A stretch of 64,000 nucleotides of DNA, from the NCBI GenBank assembly GCA_963714145.1, contig OY970235.1, forward strand, positions 806,001 to 870,000, given 5' to 3'. A program made the translations under genes and the position numbers. Within the stretch, counting starts at the first letter, position 1, and the number at the start of each line of letters is the position of its first letter. This document shows positions 6,582 through 15,409 of the stretch, piece by piece. The notes below the pieces were generated by a model. It was not told where the DNA came from and searched no databases. It was given only the letters and a program-made list of their open reading frames with translations. This stretch comes from JBBWZH01 sp035544115 (lineage in GTDB: Bacteria; Actinomycetota; Actinomycetes; Mycobacteriales; CADCTP01).

Positions 6582-8369
6582 TCAGTCCAGGTAGTCGCGC
6601 AGAACCTGGGACCGGGACGGGTGCCGGAGCTTGGACATGGTCTTCGACTCGATCTGCCGGATCCGCTCCCGGGTCACGCCGTAGACCTGGCCGATCTCGT
6701 CCAGGGTGCGCGGCTGGCCGTCGGTGAGGCCGAACCGGAGCCGGACCACGCCGGCCTCGCGCTCGGACAGCGTCAGCAGCACGGACTGCAGCTGGTCCTG
6801 CAGCAGCGTGAACGAAACGGCGTCGACGGCGACGACAGCCTCGGAGTCTTCGATGAAGTCACCGAGCTGGCTGTCGCCCTCGTCGCCGATGGTCTGGTCG
6901 AGCGAGATGGGCTCCCGGGCGTACTGCTGGATCTCCAGCACCTTCTCCGGGGTGATGTCCATTTCCTTGGCCAGTTCCTCGGGGGTGGGCTCCCGCCCGA
7001 GGTCCTGCAGCAGCTCGCGCTGGATCCGGCCGAGCTTGTTGATCACCTCGACCATGTGCACCGGGATCCGGATGGTGCGCGCCTGGTCGGCCATGGCCCG
7101 GGTGATCGCCTGCCGGATCCACCAGGTGGCGTACGTGGAGAACTTGTAGCCCTTGGTGTAGTCGAACTTCTCGACCGCGCGGATCAGGCCCAGGTTGCCC
7201 TCCTGGATCAGGTCCAGGAAGGCCATGCCGCGGCCGGTGTAGCGCTTGGCCAGCGAGACGACCAGCCGCAGGTTCGCCTCCAGCAGGTGGTTCTTCGCCC
7301 GCTCGCCGTCCCGCACGATCCAGCTGAGGTCGCGCCGCAGTTGCGGCGACATCGCGTCCTTCTTGCCGGCCAGCCGCGCGTCCTCGGCCTTGCGCACCCG
7401 CTCCGCGGCGTACAGGCCGGCCTCGATCCGCTTGGCGAGGTCGACCTCCTCCTCCGCGTTCAGCAGCGCGACCTTGCCGATCTGCTTCAGGTACGCCCGG
7501 ACCGAGTCGGCGGACGCGGTGAGCTCGGCGTCCTTGCGCGCCTGCCGGAGCGCCTCGGACTCCTCGTCCTCCTCGTCCCAGACGAACTCGTCGGACTCCT
7601 CCTCGGCCTCGGCCGCGGCGGGGGCCGGCTCCTCGGTCGTGGTCAGCGCCTCGACGACGACCTCTTCCTCGAGCTCGGCCACGTCCTCGCCCGGGTCGGT
7701 CAGACCGTCCAGACCGTCCGGCTCGATCCCGTCGGCCGGATCGACCAGATCGGTCGGCTCGGCACCCGGGCCGGGCACCACGCCGGTCGGGCCGGTCGGG
7801 GCAGCCGGGGCCTTGCCCCGCGCGGGCGGGCGGGCGGCCGGACGGGCCGGCTTGGCCGCCGTCTTGGCCCGCACCGAGCCGGGCGACGGAGCCGCCTCGG
7901 CCGGCTTGGGGGCGCCGGCCCGGGCCGGCGCGGTCACCGCGCGGCCGGCAGCCGACTTGGCCGCGGCGGCCGGGCGGGCGGGCCGCGGATCCGGGGTCGC
8001 CGCCGGGCTGGCGGTGGGCACCGGCCCGGCCGGGTTCGCCCCGGCCGCGGTTGTCGTCACCGTCACCCTGGTGGTCACCGCGGCGGCCGCGGTCCGGGGC
8101 CGGGGACGCCGGGTGCCGCCGGAACCGGCGGTATTGGCGGAGGACGCATCGACCATCACGGTCACTCCTGACTCGCTGAGGGTGCGCAGCACCCGCTTGC
8201 CATGCGTCGGCGGGATTCCAGCCTGCTCGAAAGCTCTGGTTATCTCGTCGGCGCGGAGGAAGCCCTGGTGCTGGCCGTGCCGGACCAGGTGCTCGGCGAC
8301 GGCTTTCGCCGCGTCGGCGGTGGCGGCCCGAGTGGTAATGCTGTTGGACGAGGGTTCAGCGGCTGCCAC
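6582..8369 (-). CDS. sigA: Principal sigma factor (HrdB/SigA type)
   Basis: A 595-residue primary sigma-70 factor. After a short N-terminal helical domain (to about residue 100) there is a long Ala/Pro/Lys-rich linker and an acidic stretch, both usual in actinobacterial HrdB. Region 1.2 starts at ADSVRAYLKQIGKVALL. Region 2 includes NLRLVVSLAKRYTGRGM, FLDLIQEGNLGLIRAVEKFD and the -10-recognising STYATWWIRQAI. Region 3 and region 4 (TLDEIGQVYGVTRERIRQIE, contacting the -35) complete it. It directs housekeeping transcription. I chose GTG 8369, with GAAAGG 6 bases upstream, over further in-frame starts upstream that add unrelated residues. The gene is single and divergent from the CoA-transferase gene. 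The sigA-ppgK-suhB neighbourhood matches the conserved actinobacterial locus. Confidence 0.97.
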   Translation of the reverse strand: MAAAEPSSNSITTRAATADAAKAVAEHLVRHGQHQGFLRADEITRAFEQAGIPPTHGKRVLRTLSESGVTVMVDASSANTAGSGGTRRPRPRTAAAAVTTRVTVTTTAAGANPAGPVPTASPAATPDPRPARPAAAAKSAAGRAVTAPARAGAPKPAEAAPSPGSVRAKTAAKPARPAARPPARGKAPAAPTGPTGVVPGPGAEPTDLVDPADGIEPDGLDGLTDPGEDVAELEEEVVVEALTTTEEPAPAAAEAEEESDEFVWDEEDEESEALRQARKDAELTASADSVRAYLKQIGKVALLNAEEEVDLAKRIEAGLYAAERVRKAEDARLAGKKDAMSPQLRRDLSWIVRDGERAKNHLLEANLRLVVSLAKRYTGRGMAFLDLIQEGNLGLIRAVEKFDYTKGYKFSTYATWWIRQAITRAMADQARTIRIPVHMVEVINKLGRIQRELLQDLGREPTPEELAKEMDITPEKVLEIQQYAREPISLDQTIGDEGDSQLGDFIEDSEAVVAVDAVSFTLLQDQLQSVLLTLSEREAGVVRLRFGLTDGQPRTLDEIGQVYGVTRERIRQIESKTMSKLRHPSRSQVLRDYLD

Positions 8370-8501
8370 GAACGCCCTTTCACGTCTCGCAGGCGGGGAG
8401 GTCACGTCGCGCGACCGGATACTGCCCGACCGGGGCAGGAGCGCCACCAACCGATCGGCCCCGGGTACCTCCGGGAGCCGGCCGGCTCGTGCCGTGCCGT
8501 A

Positions 8502-8511
8502 AGTGTAACTT
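8502..8511. promoter_or_regulatory. Possible overlapping -10 boxes of sigA and the CoA transferase
   Basis: The 218-base gap 8370-8587 holds TACACT on the minus strand (8502-8507) and TAACTT on the plus strand (8506-8511), overlapping candidates for the two divergent genes. No convincing -35 elements are seen. Confidence 0.3.
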
Positions 8512-8587
8512 CGCGTGGGCGGGGCGTGCGGCAACCCGTCCACACCGGACCCCCAGCGTGCCGCCCGTGTTCCCGGGAGGGCGTCCG

Positions 8588-9820
8588 GTGGCGACTAACC
8601 GAGATCGACCTGAAACGCAGAGTGACCAAATGCCGGTTGATGACACCAATTCCGGTGCCGGACCGCTGGTCGGGTTGCTGATTGTCGATCTGACCCGGGT
8701 TCTGGCCGGTCCATTCGCGACGATGATGATGGCCGATCTGGGTGCCCGGGTGGTCAAAGTGGAGCGCCCGGAGCGCGGTGACGACTCCCGCGCGTACGGG
8801 CCGTTCCGGTCCGGTCGGTCGCTTTACTTCGACCGGGTCAACCGCGGCAAGGAATCCATCGCGCTGAACCTCGCCGACCCGGCCGACCGGGCGGTGCTGC
8901 TCGGCCTGGTCGACCGGGCGGACGTGCTGGTGGAGAACTTCCGACCGGGCGTGATGGGCCGGCTCGGCCTCGGCTACCCGGAACTGGCCGCCCGCAACCC
9001 GCGGCTGGTCTACGCCTCGATCTCCGGCTTCGGCCAGACCGGCCCGTGGCGGCAGCGGCCGGCGTACGACACGGTCGTGCAGGCCGCGGCCGGGCTGATG
9101 GCGATCACCGGCGCGCCGGACGGCCCGCCGACCAAGCCGGGCACGTCGATCGCCGACCTGGCCGCGGGTCTGTACGCGTTCGGAGCCGTGATGGCCGCGT
9201 TGCACGGGCGAGACCGTACCGGTAGCGGCACCCAGGTGGACGTCGCCATGTTCGACGCGGCCGTGTCGCTGCTGGAAGGCGCCGCGCTGCAGTACCTGAC
9301 CCACCGGGCCGAGCCGCCGCGGATCGGCAACGCGCACTACACGATCTCCCCGTTCGGCACCTTCGGCTGCGCGGACCGGCCGATCGTGATCTGTGCCGCG
9401 CATGACGGGTTGTTCGGGGTGCTGTGCACCGTGCTCGGCCGGCCCGGCCTGGTCACCGACCCGCGGTTCGCCAGCAACGAGGGCCGCACCCGGCACCGGG
9501 ACGCCCTGGTGGCCGAACTGGAAGCCGCGCTGCGGGCCGAGCCGGCCGCGCACTGGCTCGACCTGCTCGGCGCGGCCGGAGTTCCGTGCGGCCCGGTCAG
9601 TGGCGTCGGCGAGGCGCTGGACTCCGACCAGGTGGCGGCCCGCCGGATGGTGATCGAGGCCGGCGGCCAGCCGATGCCGGGCAACCCGATGAAGATCTCC
9701 GGCTACCCGGACCCGGTCATCCGTCCGCCGGCCCCGTCCCTGGACCAGCACGGCCCGGCCCTGCGCGCCGAAATCGCCGGCGCGGCCGCCGCCCCGCCGG
9801 TCGTTCAGCCGGCCGGTTAG
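8588..9820 (+). CDS. CaiB/BaiF family CoA transferase (class III)
   Basis: A 410-residue class III CoA transferase, which moves coenzyme A between carboxylic acids through an aspartyl-CoA intermediate. Typical segments are the N-terminal DLTRVLAGPFATMMMADLGA, VKVERPERGDD, the VLVENFRPGVM motif, SISGFGQTGP, and the catalytic-Asp region GTSIADLAAGLYA around residue 180. Length is normal for the family. Substrate is unknown. GTG 8588 follows GGGAGGG at a good distance. ATG 8630, 14 codons later, is an alternative just before the conserved core. The gene converges on ppgK with only four bases between the stops. Confidence 0.9.
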   Translation: MATNRDRPETQSDQMPVDDTNSGAGPLVGLLIVDLTRVLAGPFATMMMADLGARVVKVERPERGDDSRAYGPFRSGRSLYFDRVNRGKESIALNLADPADRAVLLGLVDRADVLVENFRPGVMGRLGLGYPELAARNPRLVYASISGFGQTGPWRQRPAYDTVVQAAAGLMAITGAPDGPPTKPGTSIADLAAGLYAFGAVMAALHGRDRTGSGTQVDVAMFDAAVSLLEGAALQYLTHRAEPPRIGNAHYTISPFGTFGCADRPIVICAAHDGLFGVLCTVLGRPGLVTDPRFASNEGRTRHRDALVAELEAALRAEPAAHWLDLLGAAGVPCGPVSGVGEALDSDQVAARRMVIEAGGQPMPGNPMKISGYPDPVIRPPAPSLDQHGPALRAEIAGAAAAPPVVQPAG

Positions 9821-9824
9821 GCGG

Positions 9825-10598
9825 CTATTCCTCGAAGTGCTCGTGCGCGGCCAGCGCGGCGCCGACGATGCCGGCGTTGTTCAGCAGCTCGGCCGGCTTG
9901 ATCGGGGTGTCGACGGTCAGCAGCGGCACCCAGCGGTCGGCGTCCTTGCTCACCCCGCCGCCGACCAGGATCAGATCGGGGCTGAACAGCTTCTCCACGT
10001 GCTGCAGGTAGCGGGACACCCGCTTCGCCCAGTGCTTGTAGGAGAGGTCCTCGTTCTCCTTGGCGGACGCGGCGGCCCGCTTCTCCGCGTCCGCGCCGTC
10101 CACCTCCAGGTGGCCCAGCTCGGTGTTGGGCACCAGCACGCCGTCGATGAACATGCCGCTGCCGATCCCGGTGCCGAACGTCAGCAGGATCACCAGGCCG
10201 GGCACGCCCTTGGCCGCGCCGTAGCGGACCTCGGCCAGCCCGGCCGCGTCGGCGTCGTTCAGCACGGTCACGTCGCAGCCGGTGGCCTTGGTGAACACCT
10301 CGTCCACGTTGGTGCCGATCCAGCTGCGGTCCACGTTGGCGGCGCTTTTCGCCACCCCGTGCTTGATCACCGCCGGGAAGGTGGCGCCGATCTCGCCGGA
10401 CCAGCCGGCCTCGCGGACCAGCCGGGTGACCTCGGCCGCCACCGCGTCCGGGGTGGCCGGATGTGGCGTCGGGAACTTGACCCGGTCGGTCTTCAGGTCA
10501 CCGCTGGCCAGATCGACGATCGCGCCCTTGATCCCGGTGCCGCCGATGTCCACGCCGAACGCCATGCCGGATGCGGTGGGGATCTTTCGCTTGGACAC
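9825..10598 (-). CDS. ppgK: Polyphosphate glucokinase
   Basis: A 257-residue ROK-type sugar kinase that phosphorylates glucose with inorganic polyphosphate (and in actinobacteria usually also ATP). It shows the phosphate-1 motif FGVDIGGTGIKGAIVD at residue 13, VLNDADAAG, the phosphate-2 motif LLTFGTGIGSG, and the C-terminal RVSRYLQHVEKLFSPDLI block characteristic of actinobacterial PpgK, then GGGVSK. It acts in the cytosol at the entry of glycolysis. GTG 10598 is chosen because AAGGGGG lies 8 bases upstream. The divergent neighbour is an inositol-phosphatase-like gene, as in the conserved sigA-ppgK-suhB locus. Confidence 0.95.
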   Translation of the reverse strand: MSKRKIPTASGMAFGVDIGGTGIKGAIVDLASGDLKTDRVKFPTPHPATPDAVAAEVTRLVREAGWSGEIGATFPAVIKHGVAKSAANVDRSWIGTNVDEVFTKATGCDVTVLNDADAAGLAEVRYGAAKGVPGLVILLTFGTGIGSGMFIDGVLVPNTELGHLEVDGADAEKRAAASAKENEDLSYKHWAKRVSRYLQHVEKLFSPDLILVGGGVSKDADRWVPLLTVDTPIKPAELLNNAGIVGAALAAHEHFEE

Positions 10599-10684
10599 CT
10601 CGCGGCCCCCTTCAGAAACCAGCCCGCCGCGGCGGACCCAACCCCGTCGTGGCGGGACACTACGCCGCATGGTCGGATGACCCC

Positions 10685-11509
10685 ATGGCAGCGCACGAAG
10701 TGCAGGTCCAGCATGCCGAACTGCTCGGCGTCGCGGTCGAACTGGCGCACCTGACCGGGGCGCTGATCCGGGACGGCCGCGAGGCCGCCGGGGCGGGCCT
10801 GACCGCCGACACCAAGACCACCCCCACCGACCTGGTCACCGCGGTGGACAAGCAGGCCGAACAGTTCCTGGTCGAGCAACTGCGCGAGCGCCGCCCCGGC
10901 GACGCGGTGCTCGGCGAGGAGGGCGCCGACGAGGCCGGCAGCACCGGCGTCCGCTGGCTGATCGACCCGATCGACGGAACGGTCAACTTCTACTACGGCG
11001 TGCCGCAGTACGCGGTCTCGGTGGCGGCCGAGTACGCCGGCCAGACCGTCGTCGGGGCGGTGCACAACCCGATCTCCGGCGAGACGTTCATGGCGTTGCG
11101 CGGGGCTGGCTCGTGGCTCGGCTCGCGCAAGCTGACCGCGGCCGGCCGGGCCGCCAGCCTGGACACCGCGCTGATCGGCACCGGCTTCGGCTACGACGCC
11201 GGCCGGCGTGGCGCACAGGGCCGGATACTGGCCGGCGTGCTGCCCCGGGTGGCCAACATCCGCCGGCTCGGCTCGGCCGCGCTGGACCTCTGCTTCGTCG
11301 CCGCCGGCCGCCTCGACGGCTACTTCGAGCAGGGCCTGGCGCCCTGGGACATGGCCGCCGGCGCGCTGGTCGCCGCCGAGGCCGGTGCGCTGGTCAGCGG
11401 CCTGCACGGGCGGCCGGCCGGCCCGGCGATCACGGTCGCGGCGGCTCCGGCGGTGGCCGGCGAGCTGGTCGCGCTGCTGGAGGAGCTCGGCGCGGACGAG
11501 ATCGGCTGA
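10685..11509 (+). CDS. suhB: Inositol monophosphatase family protein
   Basis: A 274-residue Mg2+-dependent phosphatase of the IMPase superfamily. The metal-binding motifs are present: DKQAEQ in the helix carrying the first acid, VLGEEG, WLIDPIDGTVNF and, near the C-terminus, LAPWDMAAGALVAAEAG. Such enzymes hydrolyse inositol-1-phosphate and related sugar phosphates such as NADP or histidinol phosphate, and the exact substrate cannot be fixed here. Synteny with M. tuberculosis suhB (Rv2701c, recalled) next to ppgK and a LytR_C protein supports the symbol. No good ribosome binding site precedes ATG 10685, so it may be leaderless. It starts 86 bases from the divergent ppgK. Confidence 0.9.
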   Translation: MAAHEVQVQHAELLGVAVELAHLTGALIRDGREAAGAGLTADTKTTPTDLVTAVDKQAEQFLVEQLRERRPGDAVLGEEGADEAGSTGVRWLIDPIDGTVNFYYGVPQYAVSVAAEYAGQTVVGAVHNPISGETFMALRGAGSWLGSRKLTAAGRAASLDTALIGTGFGYDAGRRGAQGRILAGVLPRVANIRRLGSAALDLCFVAAGRLDGYFEQGLAPWDMAAGALVAAEAGALVSGLHGRPAGPAITVAAAPAVAGELVALLEELGADEIG

Positions 11510-11542
11510 GCCGCGCCGGCCGGCCCGCGGAGCCGGTTGGCC

Positions 11543-11583
11543 CCGGGCCGGTCGGTGCCGGGCCGGTCGGTGCCGGGCCGGTC
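11543..11583. repeat. 15-bp intergenic tandem repeat
   Basis: The unit CCGGGCCGGTCGGTG occurs at 11543-11557 and 11558-11572, with a partial third copy to 11583. It fills the gap between the convergent suhB and LytR_C genes and touches the latter's stop codon. Confidence 0.7.
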
Positions 11584-12157
11584 AGCAGCCCTGCGGGACG
11601 TCGCCGGCCTTGGCCTGGGTGGTCGCCTTCTTCTTGGCCGCGGCGACCTGGGCGGCGTTGGCGACCGTCTTGTAGCTGGGGCCGATCGCGACGTCCACCA
11701 CCGCGTCCGTGCGCGGGTCCGGGATGAGCCTGATGCCGGGCAGGTAGAGGCTGGTCAGCAGGGCCTGGTTGGTGCCGCTCGGGCCGTACCGCAGCTCGCC
11801 GACCCCCTGCACGTCCCGGCTGGAGGCGAGCGGGTCGTTGCTGGTCGTGGTGATCGCGAAGCCGCGCTTGTGCAGCTGGTCGGCCACCGTCTTGGCCAGC
11901 CCGGCCTTCTCGGTGGAGTTGTAGACGCGCAGCTTGACCGTCTTCGGGTCCACCTTCAGCGAGGCGAGCGTGGGCACCGGCTGGCAGCCGGCGACGTCGT
12001 CGGCGTCGGTGTTGCGGTGCAGCACCTTCCACCAGACCACCGCGGTGATCAGCGAGAGCACCAGCAGCAGGATCAGCGCGGGGACCGGCCGGCGGGCCCG
12101 GCGCTGGCCGGGCGGGCGCTGTTTCGGGACCCGGCCCAGCGGGCTCAGCATCGTCAT
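11582..12157 (-). CDS. LytR C-terminal domain membrane protein (Cei-like)
   Basis: A 191-residue protein with a basic N-terminus, one transmembrane helix (about residues 25-45, PALILLLVLSLITAVVWW) and an extracytoplasmic LytR_C domain. The domain shows the VKLRVYNSTEKAGLAKTVAD motif at about 75, then LHKRGFAITTTSNDP and late SLYLPGIRL. There is no LCP catalytic domain. Position matches M. tuberculosis Rv2700 (Cei, cell envelope integrity), so a role at the wall is likely, but that is an inference from synteny. The start is ATG 12157 (or ATG 12151), with GGGTGAGCG upstream. The tail is Ala/Lys-rich and ends in QGC. Confidence 0.85.
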   Translation of the reverse strand: MTMLSPLGRVPKQRPPGQRRARRPVPALILLLVLSLITAVVWWKVLHRNTDADDVAGCQPVPTLASLKVDPKTVKLRVYNSTEKAGLAKTVADQLHKRGFAITTTSNDPLASSRDVQGVGELRYGPSGTNQALLTSLYLPGIRLIPDPRTDAVVDVAIGPSYKTVANAAQVAAAKKKATTQAKAGDVPQGC

Positions 12158-12241
12158 CGCCGCTCACCCGCAGAACGCATGCCGCGAGGGTAAGCCACGA
12201 CCGGTCGAACCGGCGGGGGTCCCATCGGGTCCGGACATGTC

Positions 12242-13441
12242 CTATTCGACGCCGTCCGCGTCCAGCGCGCGCCGGCCGCCGCTGACCAGCCCGCCGATCG
12301 TCGCGGCCATCCCGGCGGCGACGTCCCCGGTCATCGCGCCGGCCCGCTGCCGGGCCAGGATGCCGACCACGACGACGGCCAGCTTGAAGAAGCCGAACGC
12401 GACGTACCAGGGCAGCGCGCTGATGTCCCGGCCGGTCCGGCCGGCGTACCGCTCGGCGACCTGCCGGCGGGTCGGGAAGCCGGGCAGCGCGGTGGCCGAG
12501 GGCATCGCGCCGCCGATCGGGGCGTCCCCGGCCTGCCGCCAGTAGACCAGCAGCAGCCCCAGGTCGGAGAGCGGGTCGCCGAGGGTGGACATCTCCCAGT
12601 CCAGCACCGCGCGCACCTGTTCGGGCCGGTCCGGATGCAGCACCACGTTGTCCAGCCGGTAGTCGCCGTGCACGATCGCCCCGGACGGGCCGGCCGGCAC
12701 CGCGGCGGCCAGGTCGGCGGCGAGCCGGTCCAGGTCCGGCCGGTCCTGGTCGCGCAGCGCCTCCCACTCGCCGACCCAGCGGCGCACCTGCCGTTCCCGG
12801 TAGCCGTCCGGCCGGCCGAAGTCGGCCAGCCCGACCTCCGCCGGCGGCACCGCGTGCAGGTCGGCCAGCACATCCAGCAGGCCGTAGCCGAGCGCCTCCC
12901 GGTCGGCCGGGGCCGCGGCGTACCCGGCCGGCAGACCGCCCCGGGCGATCACCCCGGCGACCCGCTCCATCAGGTAGAACGGCGCGCCCAGCACGTCCGG
13001 GTCGGTGCACAGGTGGACCGTCGCCGGCACCGGCACCGCGGTGCCGGCCAGCGCGGACAGCACCCGGTGCTCGCGGACCATGTCGTGCGCGGTCGGCCGC
13101 ACCGCGCGCAGCGGCGGGCGGCGCAGCACCAGCTCGCCGGCCGTGCTGCTGACCGCGTAGGTCAGGTTGGACCGGCCGCCGGCGATCACCTCCACGCTGG
13201 CGTCCAGCCAGGCCGGCTCGCTCAGGACACCCGCCAGGTACCGGCCGACCACGCCGGCGTCCGCCCCCAGCGGCCCGGGCGCCAGGCCGGGCCGCGCTGT
13301 CTCGTCGTTCAGTGTCCGCTCCGCTCCGTGCCCGCTCGGTTGCCGGGGGACGGTACCGCCAGCCGCGGCCGGGGTCAGCTGGTGCCGGCGAGCGGGCCCC
13401 GATTGGTGACTACCGGTCCACCACGCGCGACGGACGGTCAC
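12242..13441 (-). CDS. Phosphotransferase family protein (APH/choline-kinase fold)
   Basis: A kinase-like protein of the aminoglycoside phosphotransferase superfamily, ACAD10/11-like branch. It shows IAGGRSNLTYAVSS (nucleotide loop), the catalytic HGDYRLDNVVLHPD, the metal site VLDWEMSTLGDPLSDLG, and the VYWRQAG and WYVAFGFFKLAVVVVGI segments typical of proteins linked to acyl-CoA dehydrogenases. The substrate is probably a hydroxyacyl-CoA or another small molecule, not an antibiotic. The start is uncertain: the longest frame begins at GTG 13441, the conserved part begins near GTG 13252, and a CTG at 13312 has GGAGCG before it. It follows rsgA by 18 bases if the longest form is used. Confidence 0.82.
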   Translation of the reverse strand: MTVRRAWWTGSHQSGPARRHQLTPAAAGGTVPRQPSGHGAERTLNDETARPGLAPGPLGADAGVVGRYLAGVLSEPAWLDASVEVIAGGRSNLTYAVSSTAGELVLRRPPLRAVRPTAHDMVREHRVLSALAGTAVPVPATVHLCTDPDVLGAPFYLMERVAGVIARGGLPAGYAAAPADREALGYGLLDVLADLHAVPPAEVGLADFGRPDGYRERQVRRWVGEWEALRDQDRPDLDRLAADLAAAVPAGPSGAIVHGDYRLDNVVLHPDRPEQVRAVLDWEMSTLGDPLSDLGLLLVYWRQAGDAPIGGAMPSATALPGFPTRRQVAERYAGRTGRDISALPWYVAFGFFKLAVVVVGILARQRAGAMTGDVAAGMAATIGGLVSGGRRALDADGVE

Positions 13442-13459
13442 CGAGGCTGGCCCGCGCGG

Positions 13460-14602
13460 TCAGCTGGAGCCGCGGTGGCGGCGCTGGCGGGCCGCGTAGA
13501 CCTCGTTGCGCCAGCGGCGGCGCTGCTCGGCCCGCAGCCGGGCGTCGTACCGGCGCTGCAGCCAGTCGTTCTCCCGCTGCAGGCGCAGGTAGCTGTCCAG
13601 CCGGCGGGGGGAGAGGTGGCCGGCCTCGACCGCGCCCAGCAGCGCGCAGCCGGGCTCGGTGCGGTGCTGGCAGTCCCGGAACCGGCACTGCCGGGTCAGC
13701 TCGACCACGTCCGCGAAGGTCTGGTCCAGCCCTTCGTCGGCGGCCCAGAGCTGTACGCCGCGCAGCCCGGGCGTGTCGAGCAGCACGCCGAGGCCGGGCA
13801 GCACGGTCAGCTCCCGGGCGGTGGTGGTGTGCCGGCCCTTGCCGTCCGGCCGGATCGGCGCGACCCCGGCCACCTCGGCCCCGGCCAGCGCGTTCACCAG
13901 GCTCGATTTGCCCGCGCCGGAGACGCCGAGCAGGGCCGCGGTCCGCCCGGGCATGAATTGCCGGCGCAGTTCGGTCAGCCCCCGACCGTCCACGGTGGAG
14001 GTGAGCAGCACCGGGGTGCCGGGGGCGAGCTCGACCACCTCGTCCCGCTCGGTGGCCGCGGTCCGGGACAGGTCGGCCTTGGTGAGCACGATCACCGGCC
14101 GGGCGCCGGAGCTCCAGGCGACCGCGAGCAGCCGGTCCAGTTGCTGCGGGTTCGGCGCGGTGGTCAGCGGGACTGTGATCAGCACCACGTCCACGTTGGC
14201 GGCCAGCAGGTGCCCGCGGGCGTCCTTGCGGCCGCCGCCGCGGATCAGCGCGGTGCGGCGGGGGAGCACCGCGCGGACGGTGCCGTCGGCGGCGTCCGGG
14301 TCGAGCAGCACCCAGTCGCCGGTGGTGGCGTCCGGATGCAGCAGTGCCGCCCGGACCGTGCCGCCGACGGTGGCCACCATGGCCCGGCCCCGGTCGGCCC
14401 GGATGATCCGGCCGGGCAGCGAGCCCGGGCCATCCCGGTAGCCGGCTACCAGCGCGTCCCAGCCGCTGTCCCAGCCCAGCTCCGCGAGCGGGTCGGGGAT
14501 GGGCCGGGCCGGGCCGGGCGCTGCCGGCGGAAGGTCGGTCGCCAGCCGCAGGTGCCGGCGGCCGGTCAGTCGGGTCGGTTCGTTCGGGTGGGACGAGGAC
14601 AC
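13460..14602 (-). CDS. rsgA: Ribosome small subunit-dependent GTPase A
   Basis: A 380-residue circularly permuted GTPase that releases RbfA and checks late maturation of the 30S subunit. It has an N-terminal OB-fold, then G motifs in permuted order: G4 LTKADLSR, G1 LGVSGAGKSSLVNALAG, G3 DTPGLRG. The C-terminal zinc site reads CRFRDCQHRTEPGC. GTG 14602 is preceded by GGGAGG at about 6 bases. The extreme C-terminus is strongly basic (QRRRWRNEVYAARQRR), consistent with rRNA contact. It is upstream of, and may be cotranscribed with, the phosphotransferase gene. Neither gene belongs to the recalled M. tuberculosis order here, so this looks like an insertion between cei and DUF4193. Confidence 0.94.
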   Translation of the reverse strand: MSSSHPNEPTRLTGRRHLRLATDLPPAAPGPARPIPDPLAELGWDSGWDALVAGYRDGPGSLPGRIIRADRGRAMVATVGGTVRAALLHPDATTGDWVLLDPDAADGTVRAVLPRRTALIRGGGRKDARGHLLAANVDVVLITVPLTTAPNPQQLDRLLAVAWSSGARPVIVLTKADLSRTAATERDEVVELAPGTPVLLTSTVDGRGLTELRRQFMPGRTAALLGVSGAGKSSLVNALAGAEVAGVAPIRPDGKGRHTTTARELTVLPGLGVLLDTPGLRGVQLWAADEGLDQTFADVVELTRQCRFRDCQHRTEPGCALLGAVEAGHLSPRRLDSYLRLQRENDWLQRRYDARLRAEQRRRWRNEVYAARQRRHRGSS

Positions 14603-15097
14603 GGGGGCCTCCCGGGGACGGACGATCGGGCCCGCGGTCGTCTGGCCGCGCGCCGGTGCAAAACGGTCAACTCGTCACCTCCCTCTATGGAGCGCCTACT
14701 CGGTGCGGTGACCTGCGGGTGCCGGGACGCGACACACCCGCCGCGTGTACCCTGCCGCCCGGCAGCCGGCGGCACCCACAACGCCCGGGGCCGTGCCCGG
14801 CGGCATCGTCGCCGATACAACCCGGTACGGCTCCTCCTCCGCTTACCGGGCCCGCTACCGGGCGCAGCCTGAACGCCGCGGACAGCCACCCATGACCAAC
14901 ACGACACACCCTGACCCGCGACACGCTGCCGAGGCTCCAACCGGTGTGCTCGGCGGGCACGGTAACGTTCCGCGGCTCCCGCCGACCAGCGGTTTTACCG
15001 CGGCAGGGGAAATCCTGCGAGCGCGGGCACAGAACGACCACCCGATGCGTTACCCACGCGCCACCCGCGCCCGCACTACGCACAGGAGACATTACCG
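14603..15097. other. 495-base gap between rsgA and the DUF4193 gene
   Basis: No supported gene. Open frames here lack both homology and ribosome binding sites. It holds a TAACGT -10 candidate for the DUF4193 gene at 14963-14968, followed by two small hairpins (GCGGT-TTT-ACCGC near 14990-15002 and GCAGG-GGAAAT-CCTGC at 15003-15018) in what would be its 5' leader of about 120 bases. Confidence 0.45.
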
Positions 15098-15400
15098 ATG
15101 GCTACCGACTACGACGCCCCGCGGCGCAGCGAAGTCGACGAACTCGGCGAAGACTCGCTCGAGGAACTGAAGGCCCGCCGCGCAGAGGCCCAGTCCGGCT
15201 CGATCGACGTCGACGAAGCCGAGCTGAACGAGGCGCTCGAGCTGCCCGGCGCGGACCTGTCCGGCGAGGAGCTCAGCGTCAAGGTGCTGCCGAAGCAGGA
15301 GGACGAGTTCACCTGTTCCAGCTGCTTCCTGGTGCATCACCGCAGCAGGCTTGCCGGCGAGAAGAACGGTCAGCCGATCTGCCGGGACTGTGCCGCCTGA
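15098..15400 (+). CDS. DUF4193 family zinc-ribbon protein
   Basis: A 100-residue acidic protein widespread in actinobacteria. The first 60 residues are rich in Asp/Glu (SEVDELGEDSLEELKARR). The last 30 carry a zinc-ribbon-like pair, CSSC and CRDC, separated by about 20 residues. ATG 15098 has AGGAGA 8 bases upstream. The family occurs next to dut, as here, and the M. tuberculosis counterpart is Rv2699c (recalled). Function is not established. An acidic N-terminus with a C-terminal ribbon suggests a protein- or RNA-polymerase-interacting factor, but that is only a guess. Confidence 0.92.
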   Translation: MATDYDAPRRSEVDELGEDSLEELKARRAEAQSGSIDVDEAELNEALELPGADLSGEELSVKVLPKQEDEFTCSSCFLVHHRSRLAGEKNGQPICRDCAA

Positions 15401-15409
15401 TCGGGGGGT

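Noticed and set aside
12242..13441. Aminoglycoside resistance kinase
   Set aside because: The motifs match the acyl-CoA dehydrogenase-associated branch of the phosphotransferase fold, not APH(3') or related resistance enzymes.
14685..15170. Open frames in the 495-base rsgA/DUF4193 gap
   Set aside because: No ribosome binding site, no -10 at leaderless spacing, no homology, and one runs into DUF4193 in the wrong frame.
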